Assembly (NCBI RefSeq): GCF_029873255.1
Contig: NZ_CP123622.1
Coordinates: forward strand, 3,323,001-3,387,000
Length of the DNA stretch: 64,000 bases
Origin: Pigmentibacter sp. JX0631
GTDB lineage: Bacteria; Bdellovibrionota_B; Oligoflexia; Silvanigrellales; Silvanigrellaceae
Reading direction: 5' to 3'
Shown: positions 48,947 to 59,700 of the stretch, one piece after another
How the letters are laid out: every line of letters begins with the position of its first letter
Position numbering within the stretch: position 1 is the first letter of the stretch
Notes under the pieces: generated by a model
Told to the model about the DNA's origin: nothing
What the model saw: the letters and a program-made list of their open reading frames with translations, nothing else
The model's database searches: none
Translations under genes and position numbers: made by a program

Positions 48947-50373
48947 AAAAAATATACACAGATATCGCAATCGTTGGTGCTGGGCCAGTAGGGTTAATGT
49001 GCGCCTACTTAGCAAAATTATGCGGTATGAATTCAATTATTTTTGATAAATCAGCTGGTCCCTTAAAAGTAGGTAGAGCAGATGCATTAAATGCCAGAAC
49101 TTTACAGCTTTTTGAGATTGTTAACTTATTTAATAGTGTTTATCCTCTTGGAAAAGTTTGTAATACAAGTTCTGTTTGGGAAAATGGTAAGTTTATTTCA
49201 AGACAATCAGCTTGGTGGGAAAGCATAGAAGGTTGTTTTCATAAACACTTTCTTATGGTAGGGCAATCTTTTATTGAACATATTTTAGATGAAAAGCTAA
49301 ATGAATTAAATAATTCTGTAATAAGAAAAACTGAAGCTCTTGATATAAAGATATCTGAAAATTATTGTGAAACAAAATTGTCAACTGAAGAAACGGTCTA
49401 TTCTAAATATGTCATAGGTGCCGATGGAGCGCATTCATTTGTTAGAAAAATATTTAATATCTCATTTGAAATAACCAAACCAAAGCTTACTTGGGCAGTA
49501 TTAGACGCAGAGATATTAACAAATTTTCCAAAAGTTCCTGAAATTATTGTTTTTCAAAATGAAACTTCTGATGTTGCTTGGATTCCTCGAGAAGGTAACA
49601 TAGATAGATTTTATATTAGAATGGATGAGGAAGAAATTACTCTTCCAAATGTTTTGAATAAAATAAAAAAAGCTATTACTCCTTATGAAATTGCATTAAA
49701 TAATGTTAACTGGTTTTCTCAATTTTCTGTGAAAGAGTCTCTTGCAGAACAGTATTCAATTGCAAATAAAGTATTTTTAGTTGGAGATGCTGCTCATATT
49801 CATTCAGTAAATGGAGGACAAGGACTTAATACAGGAATTGCAGACGCGTTTAATTTAATATGGAAAATACATTCAGTTAGTAAACAAAACTCACCAATTG
49901 CTTTGCTTGATAGCTATGAACATGAAAGAAAACCAGTAGCCCTAAGTGTGATAGAAACTTCTGGAAAACTGGTTCGTTCAACGAAATTCTCAGAAAATAA
50001 TACACATGCTATTGATTATGTAAAAATTGTTGAGAAACATGCCGGAAATATTACGGGTATGGGAATATATTATAAAAATAGTGATTGTGATATTTATCGA
50101 CTGCATGATTTTTTTGTATATAAAAATAATCTGCAAAAAAGAATATATTCACTTCTTAAATACTCAAGTTTTACTTTATTAGTATTTTTAGAAAATAAAA
50201 AAGAGTTAAAAAATTTGTCATTAGGCGATGTCCAAGTTATTGAAATTTATTTTGAAGAAAATAAAAATGAATATTGGACAAAATTTATGAAATATAAGAA
50301 TCAAGTTTTACTTGTTCGACCTGATTCTTATATCCAACAAATTTATTCTTTAAAAGAATTAGAAGTAATTTAA
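48943..50373 (+). CDS. FAD-dependent aromatic monooxygenase (PHBH fold)
   Basis: 476 aa. The FAD-binding GAGPVG motif is near 12-17 (DIAIVGAGPVGLMCAYLAKL), GADGAHSFVRKI near 158, and the second FAD motif VGDAAHIHSVNGGQGLNTGIADAFNLIWKI near 281-309. This is the para-hydroxybenzoate-hydroxylase fold used to hydroxylate aromatic rings. It is not the two-component PvcC type found in Pseudomonas. It overlaps the dioxygenase gene (ATGA) and is the last gene of the operon. It probably hydroxylates the aromatic product made by the first two enzymes. Confidence 0.9.
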   Translation: MKKIYTDIAIVGAGPVGLMCAYLAKLCGMNSIIFDKSAGPLKVGRADALNARTLQLFEIVNLFNSVYPLGKVCNTSSVWENGKFISRQSAWWESIEGCFHKHFLMVGQSFIEHILDEKLNELNNSVIRKTEALDIKISENYCETKLSTEETVYSKYVIGADGAHSFVRKIFNISFEITKPKLTWAVLDAEILTNFPKVPEIIVFQNETSDVAWIPREGNIDRFYIRMDEEEITLPNVLNKIKKAITPYEIALNNVNWFSQFSVKESLAEQYSIANKVFLVGDAAHIHSVNGGQGLNTGIADAFNLIWKIHSVSKQNSPIALLDSYEHERKPVALSVIETSGKLVRSTKFSENNTHAIDYVKIVEKHAGNITGMGIYYKNSDCDIYRLHDFFVYKNNLQKRIYSLLKYSSFTLLVFLENKKELKNLSLGDVQVIEIYFEENKNEYWTKFMKYKNQVLLVRPDSYIQQIYSLKELEVI

Positions 50374-50388
50374 AGTATTGTATTCTAA

Positions 50389-51366
50389 TTATGGTGCTAG
50401 ACGGATAGCATTTTCTTTATCAATTTGTGTATAAAATAAGATTGGATAGTGATCACTATAGCTTGTATTTCCAGCTGTTGGAATAAAATACTTACTTGAA
50501 TTTTCTCCATTTTGAAATAAATACAAGTGATCAAAGTATAACTTCTCTAAAAATTTATTTGTTGGGTCGGCTTTATATGAGTTAAAAATGTTTTCTAAGT
50601 AAGGCTGGTATTTTCTCAGACAAGCTTCTTGTAACTCAATAGGACTATTCAAAGTAGCAAAGACATATTGTTTCTTAACACTGTCATTACTAGTAATTTC
50701 TAACCATCTTCCATAGACAATGATGTGTCCTTTATAATATTGGTTTGGAATTTCTTTTTCTAATCTTGGTAGATCTTCTTCAGTTATAAATTCTGAATTT
50801 TCTAATTTAGGTACTTTATCAGCAGATAGTATTGAGCATCTTAAGTATGTAGAATTGGAAAAACTTGGTTCATTTGTATTTCCAAAATCACTTATTTTTA
50901 GAATAGGATTTTTTGCATCAACAGTTAGGATATTTAATGGGGTATGTGTAAAATGATAAAATGCATTTAGAACTGAAGGATAAGTTGAATATGCTGTGTA
51001 CATGAAAGAAATTTGTGAAAGACCAGGGAGAACATATCCAGTTAAATAGCCATGAATTTGCATAGCTTTAATTATAGAGCCAGTGGCTGTTTTAAGGTCG
51101 AATTCGCCTTTGCCAGCATTAATTAAGTATGAATCCTTTAATATTGCATATCCTGATTGATAAAAACCTAAACTATCTAAATGCCAAAGCGGGTTATATT
51201 TTTTGGCAATAAAATTAGCCCCACTAGCAACAGTATTTAATCTATCTAACCATTTAATATAGTTAATGTAATTATAATTACTTGTCTGGCTTTTAATAGG
51301 ATTTGCACTTACTGCAGTATTGAAGAATAAAATAAGAAATAATATCGCAAAAGTCTTAATTTTCAT
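50389..51366 (-). CDS. Exported protein of unknown function
   Basis: 325 aa, not recognised. The signal peptide IKTFAILFLILFFNTAVSA is clear. The mature protein is rich in Tyr, Asn and Ser with an LTGYVLPGLSQISFMYTAYSTYPSVLNAF hydrophobic helix near 112-142 and a later GRWLEI/YVFATLNSP beta region. There are only two Cys residues. It is convergent with the isonitrile operon, with a 15-bp gap, so it is not co-transcribed. Confidence 0.6.
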   Translation of the reverse strand: MKIKTFAILFLILFFNTAVSANPIKSQTSNYNYINYIKWLDRLNTVASGANFIAKKYNPLWHLDSLGFYQSGYAILKDSYLINAGKGEFDLKTATGSIIKAMQIHGYLTGYVLPGLSQISFMYTAYSTYPSVLNAFYHFTHTPLNILTVDAKNPILKISDFGNTNEPSFSNSTYLRCSILSADKVPKLENSEFITEEDLPRLEKEIPNQYYKGHIIVYGRWLEITSNDSVKKQYVFATLNSPIELQEACLRKYQPYLENIFNSYKADPTNKFLEKLYFDHLYLFQNGENSSKYFIPTAGNTSYSDHYPILFYTQIDKENAIRLAP

Positions 51367-51567
51367 TGTATTGTCTTTCTTGTTAAATCACCATTAAAAA
51401 CTATATAATAAGTAGACAAAAGCAATATTAAATATAAATTAAAAAAAATTATTATCAATATAAATATTTAAATTTCTTATATTTTATTTGAATTATCTTT
51501 ATAAAATATAAGAAAAATATAAAATTTGTTTTCTTTAATTGTCTGATTTGGTAAATTCTATAAAATT

Positions 51568-52251
51568 CTATTTAGTTAATTCTTTTTCAATTTTATTAAA
51601 TATTACTTTGTCTATTTTTTTATTGAAAACGATATATAAATTTATTTCTTTTATTGGATTTTTTAAAGAAGTTATTTTTTTGAATATTTCAGAGCTTTCA
51701 TCTTGGTATTTTTTGATATGCTCTGAACCTAATATCATAAAATCAGCATCATTATTTAGAATAGAAAGTAAACAAGATTTAGCATCAAATTGTTTTTGTA
51801 ATTTAATTTCTTCTTTTTTTATTTTAGCTTCAATAGATTCTTCAATATAGTATCCATTAGGTGAGCAAAAAACCAATCCATTAAAATCGTCTAGTGATTT
51901 TTTCTTTTTGTATTTAATATGAGTATAAATATATATTTTAGATGTAAGAATAGCTTTTTTTAGATATAATACTTCTTTGTTTCTTTCTTCAGTGTATGTA
52001 TAAGGGAATGTGGCTGAATAAGAACCTTTTTTAACAAGCTCATACCCACGCGCCCATGGCATAAATTCTATTGTATATTTTATATTAAGTTTATTTAAAA
52101 TTTGTTTTACTTTAGCGGTAAATGTACCACCATCAGGTAATTTTTCATCTGAATAAGGAGGGTAATCATTGCCAGTTACCAATTTAAGAGTTTCTTCGCC
52201 TTTTGCTGAAAAATTTATGCAAAGTAAAATAATTAAATATAAAAATTTCAT
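51568..52251 (-). CDS. Extracellular solute-binding protein, family 3
   Basis: 227 aa from the ATG at 52251 (ribosome site agggaat), chosen because a Sec signal (FLYLIILLCINFSAKG) starts there; an upstream ATG at 52308 is also in frame. The mature protein begins LKLVTGNDYPPYSDEKLPDGGTFTAKVKQIL, the typical SBP_bac_3 entry, and continues with FMPWARGYELVKKGSYSATFPYTYTEERNKEVLY. It probably binds an amino acid or related polar compound in the periplasm. No permease or ATPase is adjacent. Confidence 0.82.
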   Translation of the reverse strand: MKFLYLIILLCINFSAKGEETLKLVTGNDYPPYSDEKLPDGGTFTAKVKQILNKLNIKYTIEFMPWARGYELVKKGSYSATFPYTYTEERNKEVLYLKKAILTSKIYIYTHIKYKKKKSLDDFNGLVFCSPNGYYIEESIEAKIKKEEIKLQKQFDAKSCLLSILNNDADFMILGSEHIKKYQDESSEIFKKITSLKNPIKEINLYIVFNKKIDKVIFNKIEKELTK

Positions 52252-52336
52252 ATATTCCCTCATGGTATAATTACAATAAACTATTATAACCAAAAGGAAA
52301 AATAACAAGATATTTTTTTTGTCGGTTTATTTTACA

Positions 52337-54556
<2,220 letters not shown>

Positions 54557-54650
54557 TTAATTAATTAATGTCAATTATTTTAAAAATACAAAGTTTAAAA
54601 ATAAAAAAATATAATTTACTTGGTTTGAAAATGAGAAAAAATATTTGTAT

Positions 54651-56159
54651 TTATAACTTGTTTGGAATAATTTTTTTTAATTTTATATCTTCTTCACAAA
54701 TATGAAAAATAAACCATTCAAGAAGAAAAACTTGAATTTTTAAAATTAGAAAAGCTTCATCAAAATTATTTTTTTCTATTTCTGATTTAATATTACCTAA
54801 TTCAGAAATAAATTGTTTATGCAGATTTCTATGAAAATCAATTTCATTAAATTCATATTTTTCCATAAACAGTTCTTCATCAGCAAAATGTTTTAATGAG
54901 TAGTTTTCTATGAAAGTACAAATAGCTAAAATTTCTTCCTGGCTTTTATTTGTTATAATACTATTCACAAGATTATTAATGAATTCGATTAACTCTTCAT
55001 GCTGCATGTCAACAATTTTATTATTTATTGAGTATTCGGAAGACCAATTTAAATCAAGTAAATCAAAACTTTCTTTTTCTTCATGTTCTTTATTGTAATT
55101 TAAGCAGCGTTCTAAATAGTACTTGCAAGCATTATCTTCTGGATTTATTTCTAAACAATTTCGAAATAAATTTGCAGCAATATCAATTCTTTTTAAATGG
55201 AAATTTGCCACTCCTCTTTCAAAGAGTAATTTTGTATTAATCTTTTTTTCTTTAAGATCAGGCGAATCTGTTAAAAAAATTTCATATACAGATATTGGCC
55301 TTGATTTCCCTTTTACTTTTACCCAATCAATAAAACGGTGATCTGGTATGGAAAAAAAACTTGTATTATTTAAACTGCTTTTTGTTACAAGAAATTTTAC
55401 TCCATATATTTTAGTTAATTTTTCTAGTCTTGATGCAAGATTAACAGCATCTCCAATTACTGTACTTTCCATTCTATTTTGTTCACCAATAGTTCCAAGA
55501 AAAACATTCCCAGTATGTACTCCAACTCCAATATTTAAAGGGTTTACTTGATTGCTATAGAAATTAATTTTATTCAAAGTTTCAAGCATATTTATTGCAG
55601 CTTTTATAGCTCCTTCTGAGTTAACAGGGAATAAAGCCATTATTGAATCGCCTATATATTTATCTATAAAACCTGAGTCGTTCATAATTATTGGATTCAT
55701 TTCATGAAGATACTTATTTAAAAAGGTAAATGTATTTTCGGGTGTATTTTTTTCTGAAAGCGTTGTATAGTCACGAATATCAGCAAATAATATAGTAATT
55801 TTTTTTTCAACACCATGTCCTTTTTGAATTTCTGTAATACTTTTTTTTCCTAAAAGATCAAGAAATTGCTTTGGAACAAATTGTTCATATACTCTATTTG
55901 TTTCTTTGAGCTTGTCTTCTGATTTTTTTAGCTTTTTTAAGCTAGCTAATAAAGGCTTATAAGTGAATAAATATAAAATTGGGAAAAGGCAAATTACTAA
56001 AGACGAAGAATCGATAAAACCTTCAATGAGATCAGGATTTTCAAAGTAATCTTGTAACTTAACTTTTGAAAGAATAATCATTATAGAAAATTCAATTGAG
56101 AAAATTGAAAGTGCTAATAGAAGAAGTAATTTAAAAGGGGATGTATAATAATTTTTCAA
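54651..56159 (-). CDS. Membrane class III adenylate cyclase with C-terminal hemerythrin domain
   Basis: 502 aa in three parts. Residues about 10-70 hold two membrane segments. Residues 118-295 are a class III cyclase domain with metal ligands Asp127 (FADIRD) and Asp171 (GDSIMALF), and Lys167 plus Asp237 (GDAVNLASRLE) that favour ATP. Residues 305-355 look like a TPR-type linker. Residues 368-502 are a bacteriohemerythrin: His387, His424, Glu428, His443, His447, His486 and Asp491 are all at the expected spacing. I infer that O2 or NO binding at the di-iron site tunes cAMP production. No other gene joins it in an operon. Confidence 0.88.
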   Translation of the reverse strand: MKNYYTSPFKLLLLLALSIFSIEFSIMIILSKVKLQDYFENPDLIEGFIDSSSLVICLFPILYLFTYKPLLASLKKLKKSEDKLKETNRVYEQFVPKQFLDLLGKKSITEIQKGHGVEKKITILFADIRDYTTLSEKNTPENTFTFLNKYLHEMNPIIMNDSGFIDKYIGDSIMALFPVNSEGAIKAAINMLETLNKINFYSNQVNPLNIGVGVHTGNVFLGTIGEQNRMESTVIGDAVNLASRLEKLTKIYGVKFLVTKSSLNNTSFFSIPDHRFIDWVKVKGKSRPISVYEIFLTDSPDLKEKKINTKLLFERGVANFHLKRIDIAANLFRNCLEINPEDNACKYYLERCLNYNKEHEEKESFDLLDLNWSSEYSINNKIVDMQHEELIEFINNLVNSIITNKSQEEILAICTFIENYSLKHFADEELFMEKYEFNEIDFHRNLHKQFISELGNIKSEIEKNNFDEAFLILKIQVFLLEWFIFHICEEDIKLKKIIPNKL

Positions 56160-56343
56160 AAATCACCCAAATAATTTAAAATTCACCCAAACTATATAAT
56201 TGGAATAGAAACAAAGAATAGTCTCGGTAAGTAACTTACTTTCTTTAAAAAAAAATTAGAAGAGTATTTTTTTGTTTAATGGATTATTTAAGAAAATTAT
56301 AGTACTTGTCTTCTTTTATAACTAACTTTCGAGAATTACTAGT

Positions 56344-57138
56344 ATGATAGAACTACTTTATTTTCTTCTTCTTGGTGTTTTTTCTGGTACAATTGCTGGA
56401 TTATTAGGTTTAGGTGGGGGTATCATTTTAGTTCCATCATTAATTTGGATATTTCAAAATGGACTGAATATTCATCAAGAAAAATTAATGCATATGACAA
56501 TTGCTACATCAATGACAACCATCGTTTTTACGGCTATATTTTCAATATATGCACACCAAAAAAGAAAAGCAATTCACTGGCGAGCCTTTAAGAAACTTTT
56601 AATAGGTATGATTTTAGGTACGTTACTAGGCGTATTCGTCGCAAGCCATTTATCTAGTTCATTTTTAAAAATAACCTTTGCCTTTTTTCTGTTAATTGTA
56701 GCCTTGCAAATAGAATTTCTGGGAAATCCTAAAGCTGAAAAAAAATTTCCTGGGTATCTGTTAAGTAACATATTTGGATTTTTTATTGGAAACTTAAGTG
56801 CTTTGGTAGGAATTGGAGGAGGTTCTTTAATTGTTCCTCTTCTCCTCTGGTTTCGAGTTCCAATTCGGAATGCTATTGCAACTTCAGCGGCGTGTGGGTT
56901 ACCAATTGCACTTTCTGGTGCTATTGGATTTATTATATTGGGCTATAAAAATAGTGTGAATCAATCTTCAGGATATGTATACTGGCCTGCTGTTTTTGCA
57001 ATTGTTCCTGCTAGCTTAATATTTGTTCCTTTAGGAGTAAAATTAGCGCATCGATTGCCGGTCGAAATATTAAAGAGAATCTTTGCAATTTTTCTAATTG
57101 TAATTAGTATCAAAATGCTTATAGGTGAATTTTTATAG
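56344..57138 (+). CDS. TauE/SafE-family permease
   Basis: 264 aa with about eight hydrophobic helices. It has two copies of the family repeat: GTIAGLLGLGGGIILVPSLIW near 16-36 and GNLSALVGIGGGSLIVPLLLW near 148-168. The family moves sulfite, sulfonates or other organic anions across the inner membrane. The substrate cannot be told. It is transcribed rightward, and a CGCTATAA/TTATAGCG hairpin follows about 100 bp later. Confidence 0.9.
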   Translation: MIELLYFLLLGVFSGTIAGLLGLGGGIILVPSLIWIFQNGLNIHQEKLMHMTIATSMTTIVFTAIFSIYAHQKRKAIHWRAFKKLLIGMILGTLLGVFVASHLSSSFLKITFAFFLLIVALQIEFLGNPKAEKKFPGYLLSNIFGFFIGNLSALVGIGGGSLIVPLLLWFRVPIRNAIATSAACGLPIALSGAIGFIILGYKNSVNQSSGYVYWPAVFAIVPASLIFVPLGVKLAHRLPVEILKRIFAIFLIVISIKMLIGEFL

Positions 57139-57471
57139 TAATTCTTACAAATTTCTAAGGCAAAAATGGAAGGTTCTATTTTACATATTCTAAAATTTTT
57201 AATTACTCCATTATAATCGAGATAACAGATTTTTCACAGGCGCTATAAATGCATTACCTTATAGCGAAATAATATTTGTTGTGTTTTGTTACATTAAATG
57301 TATTAAAAAAATCGTATTGCTTACCACTTATAGTTTAAAAAATAATTTTACAATTTTTATAATAGTTAGTATAAATATTAAAATAAATGAATTTTTAAAA
57401 CAGTTCATTTAAATTTGTTATTATTTGAAAAAAATACAATTTAACCTTTTTTCTTAACTTGGGAATTATTT
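57139..57471. other. 333-bp intergenic region with one hairpin
   Basis: CGCTATAA (57241-57248) and TTATAGCG (57259-57266) form a perfect 8-bp stem with a 10-base loop, about 100 bp after the TauE stop. No T-run follows. I see no gene. The right part is AT-rich and should hold the promoter for the flavin amine oxidase. Confidence 0.45.
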
Positions 57472-58971
57472 ATGCATGATCGTAGACAATTTTTAAAAAA
57501 AACAACTTCATCCCTATCTTTTGCTTTACTGTCTAAACTTACATTTCCAGCATTTTCTGTAACAGATACTGATCTTGATCTTGCCATTATCGGTGGTGGA
57601 CTAGCGGGACTAACTTTAGGACATAAACTAAAACATCAGCAGTTAAAAGCTTGTGTATTTGAAGCAAATCCAGAAAGATTGGGAGGAAGAATTAGGACTC
57701 TAAGAAATTTTAATGACCATTTTGTAGAGCTTGGTGGAGAGCATATTAATTCTGATCATAAAAATATAATGAATATCTGTAATGAATTAAAAGTTGAAGT
57801 TGTTAAGGTAGATTCCGTACTGGCTGAAAACAAAAATTTGGACTTATTCTATGCAAATAAACATTTTCTAAACCAAGATGAATTAAATTCTGTATCAAAT
57901 ATAATGCTGAATATCATAAAAAAAGATCTTAAAAACATGCCAAAAGATAAATTAGGTAATATTATTTGGCCTGATTTTGAAAATAAAAATCCATTGTGGA
58001 AAAAATTTGATAATACTAGTATAAGTGAATATCTGAATAATTATAAAAATGAAATTCCAGATTGGTTTGTTAAACTTATTAGTAACTCAATGACTATCCT
58101 AAATGCAACTGATTCATCGTTACAACCAAGTATTGCTTTGATGCAGTTTTTTCCAAATAGCATTGATTCTAAAAAATTTTCAATTTGGCAAAATTGTGAT
58201 GAGTCTTACAAAATTAAAGATGGAAATAGTAGTTTAATTGAAAATTTAGCAAAAAGCGTTAATGAACATTTTCCAATCAAATTAGGACATAAAATTATTG
58301 ACATAAAAGACAAAATAAATTTCTTTTTATTAACTTTTGAAACAGAAAATGGATTAAAAGAAGTAAAAGCTAAAAGAGTTGTTTTTGCATTGCCAGCAAA
58401 AATTTTACCGCAAATTGCGGGCTTGTCTAATTTGGAATTAACAGCAACCAAAAAACAAGCAATAAAAAAATATGGATTTGGAAATAGTTCTAAAACAATT
58501 TTAGGCTTTAAAGAAAGATTTTGGCTCAATGAATCTACTGTAAATCCTTTATTGAAAAGATTAGGAAGCGACGAATTTAATGGAGTTATATGGGATTGTA
58601 CTAAAAATCAAAAAAGTAAAACTGGTGCATTAACTAGATTTAATGGTGGAAATATTGGAAATAGTATTAAAAAAGATGAATTTAATGGTACGTTAAAATT
58701 TTACGAAAAATTATGGCCAAATGTCTTCAGTTTTTATGAGAAAAAAAGCGCATATATCAATTGGGGAAATGAGCCATATGTCCAAGGTTCATATTCAAGC
58801 CCACTCATTGGGCAAATGACTACATTATATGGATGTTGGGATAAAAGTGAATTAAATGATCGATTACATTTTATAGGTGAACATACAAGTAAAGACTATT
58901 ATGGATACATGGAAGGAGCTTGTCAAACAGCAATCGATTTAGCCTTAAAGTTAAATAATAAAACAACTTAA
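57472..58971 (+). CDS. Tat-exported flavin monoamine oxidase-type protein
   Basis: 499 aa. The N-terminus DRRQFLKKTTSSLSFALLSK is a twin-arginine export signal with RRQFLK. The FAD-binding motif AIIGGGLAGLTLG is near 38-50, followed by GGRIRTLRNFNDHFVELGGEHI, the MAO signature, and the C-terminal HFIGEHTSKDYYGYMEGACQTA closes the FAD site. It should oxidise an amine (or related compound) in the periplasm and release H2O2 and aldehyde. The substrate is unknown. The Tat signal implies that FAD is bound before export. Confidence 0.9.
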   Translation: MHDRRQFLKKTTSSLSFALLSKLTFPAFSVTDTDLDLAIIGGGLAGLTLGHKLKHQQLKACVFEANPERLGGRIRTLRNFNDHFVELGGEHINSDHKNIMNICNELKVEVVKVDSVLAENKNLDLFYANKHFLNQDELNSVSNIMLNIIKKDLKNMPKDKLGNIIWPDFENKNPLWKKFDNTSISEYLNNYKNEIPDWFVKLISNSMTILNATDSSLQPSIALMQFFPNSIDSKKFSIWQNCDESYKIKDGNSSLIENLAKSVNEHFPIKLGHKIIDIKDKINFFLLTFETENGLKEVKAKRVVFALPAKILPQIAGLSNLELTATKKQAIKKYGFGNSSKTILGFKERFWLNESTVNPLLKRLGSDEFNGVIWDCTKNQKSKTGALTRFNGGNIGNSIKKDEFNGTLKFYEKLWPNVFSFYEKKSAYINWGNEPYVQGSYSSPLIGQMTTLYGCWDKSELNDRLHFIGEHTSKDYYGYMEGACQTAIDLALKLNNKTT

Positions 58972-59013
58972 TTAAATTTTAAAACTGGAATATGATAAAT
59001 AGATACACTGAAA

Positions 59014-59700
59014 TTATTCATGCTTATCATAAAAATATTTTTTTACACCATTGTAAGCATTTTTTAATCTTTCTTTTTGTGATAAATTTTTCCCTTTTGA
59101 GTAATAATTTGCAAATATTTTTTCTGGTGAACTGAATTTAAATTTACTTATATAACTGCTATTATCATACCACAAACTATTTGCTGTATAAGAAAAATAT
59201 CGATTTACTGACATTGCTATATTATCAAATCTTAGGTAATTTTCTCCTATATCTGTAATATAGTAATTAAAGAAATTGTTTTTATTTAGTATCCAAATAA
59301 ATTCTTTTGCTAACATTCTATTTGATGAACAATAGTCACCATTTACCCAATCAAATGCAGAACCTCCATTTTTTATAAGTGAGGAGTAATAACAAATTTG
59401 TGGTTCCAATTCACTGTTTCCATAATTAGAAAACAAGATATTGCTATGTGCATTATAGTAATTTAATCTTTCAGAAGGTGGTCCTATATACATATTTTTT
59501 CCAGAAGACAGCAAAATTGAATATTTTCCATTTACTGATAGGTCTAAAGAAAACTGAACAAAAGGCTTTACCTTTTTGAATTCATTATAATTTACGACTT
59601 GTAATGTTTTCGATGTGTCGAAGTTATTAGCAAGATATAAGTAATAATTGTTATAGGAATTAATATATTTACTGTCATACGATGTGATTAAGTAATTAGA
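59014..59700 (-). pseudogene. C-terminal domain of the adjacent toxin-like gene, cut off by an in-frame TAA
   Basis: The reading frame of the ADP-ribosyltransferase continues after its TAA (59701-59703) for a further 228 codons to the stop at 59014, without any other stop. The first usable start after the TAA is a TTG at 59514, with an ATG 7 codons later and no good ribosome site. Translation of the stretch from the TAA gives a Tyr/Ser/Asn-rich domain with motifs NMYIGPPSERLNYYNAHSN, ELEPQICYYSSL and GDYCSSNRMLAKEFIWIL. This resembles the C-terminal domain of the DUF1561/Leptospira virulence-modifying family to my eye, but not with certainty. Most likely one gene was split by a nonsense mutation. 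Confidence 0.55.

Noticed and set aside
57241-57266. The CGCTATAA/TTATAGCG hairpin as a strong terminator of the TauE gene
   Set aside because: There is no T-run after the stem and it is about 100 bp from the stop, so terminator function is only possible, not supported.
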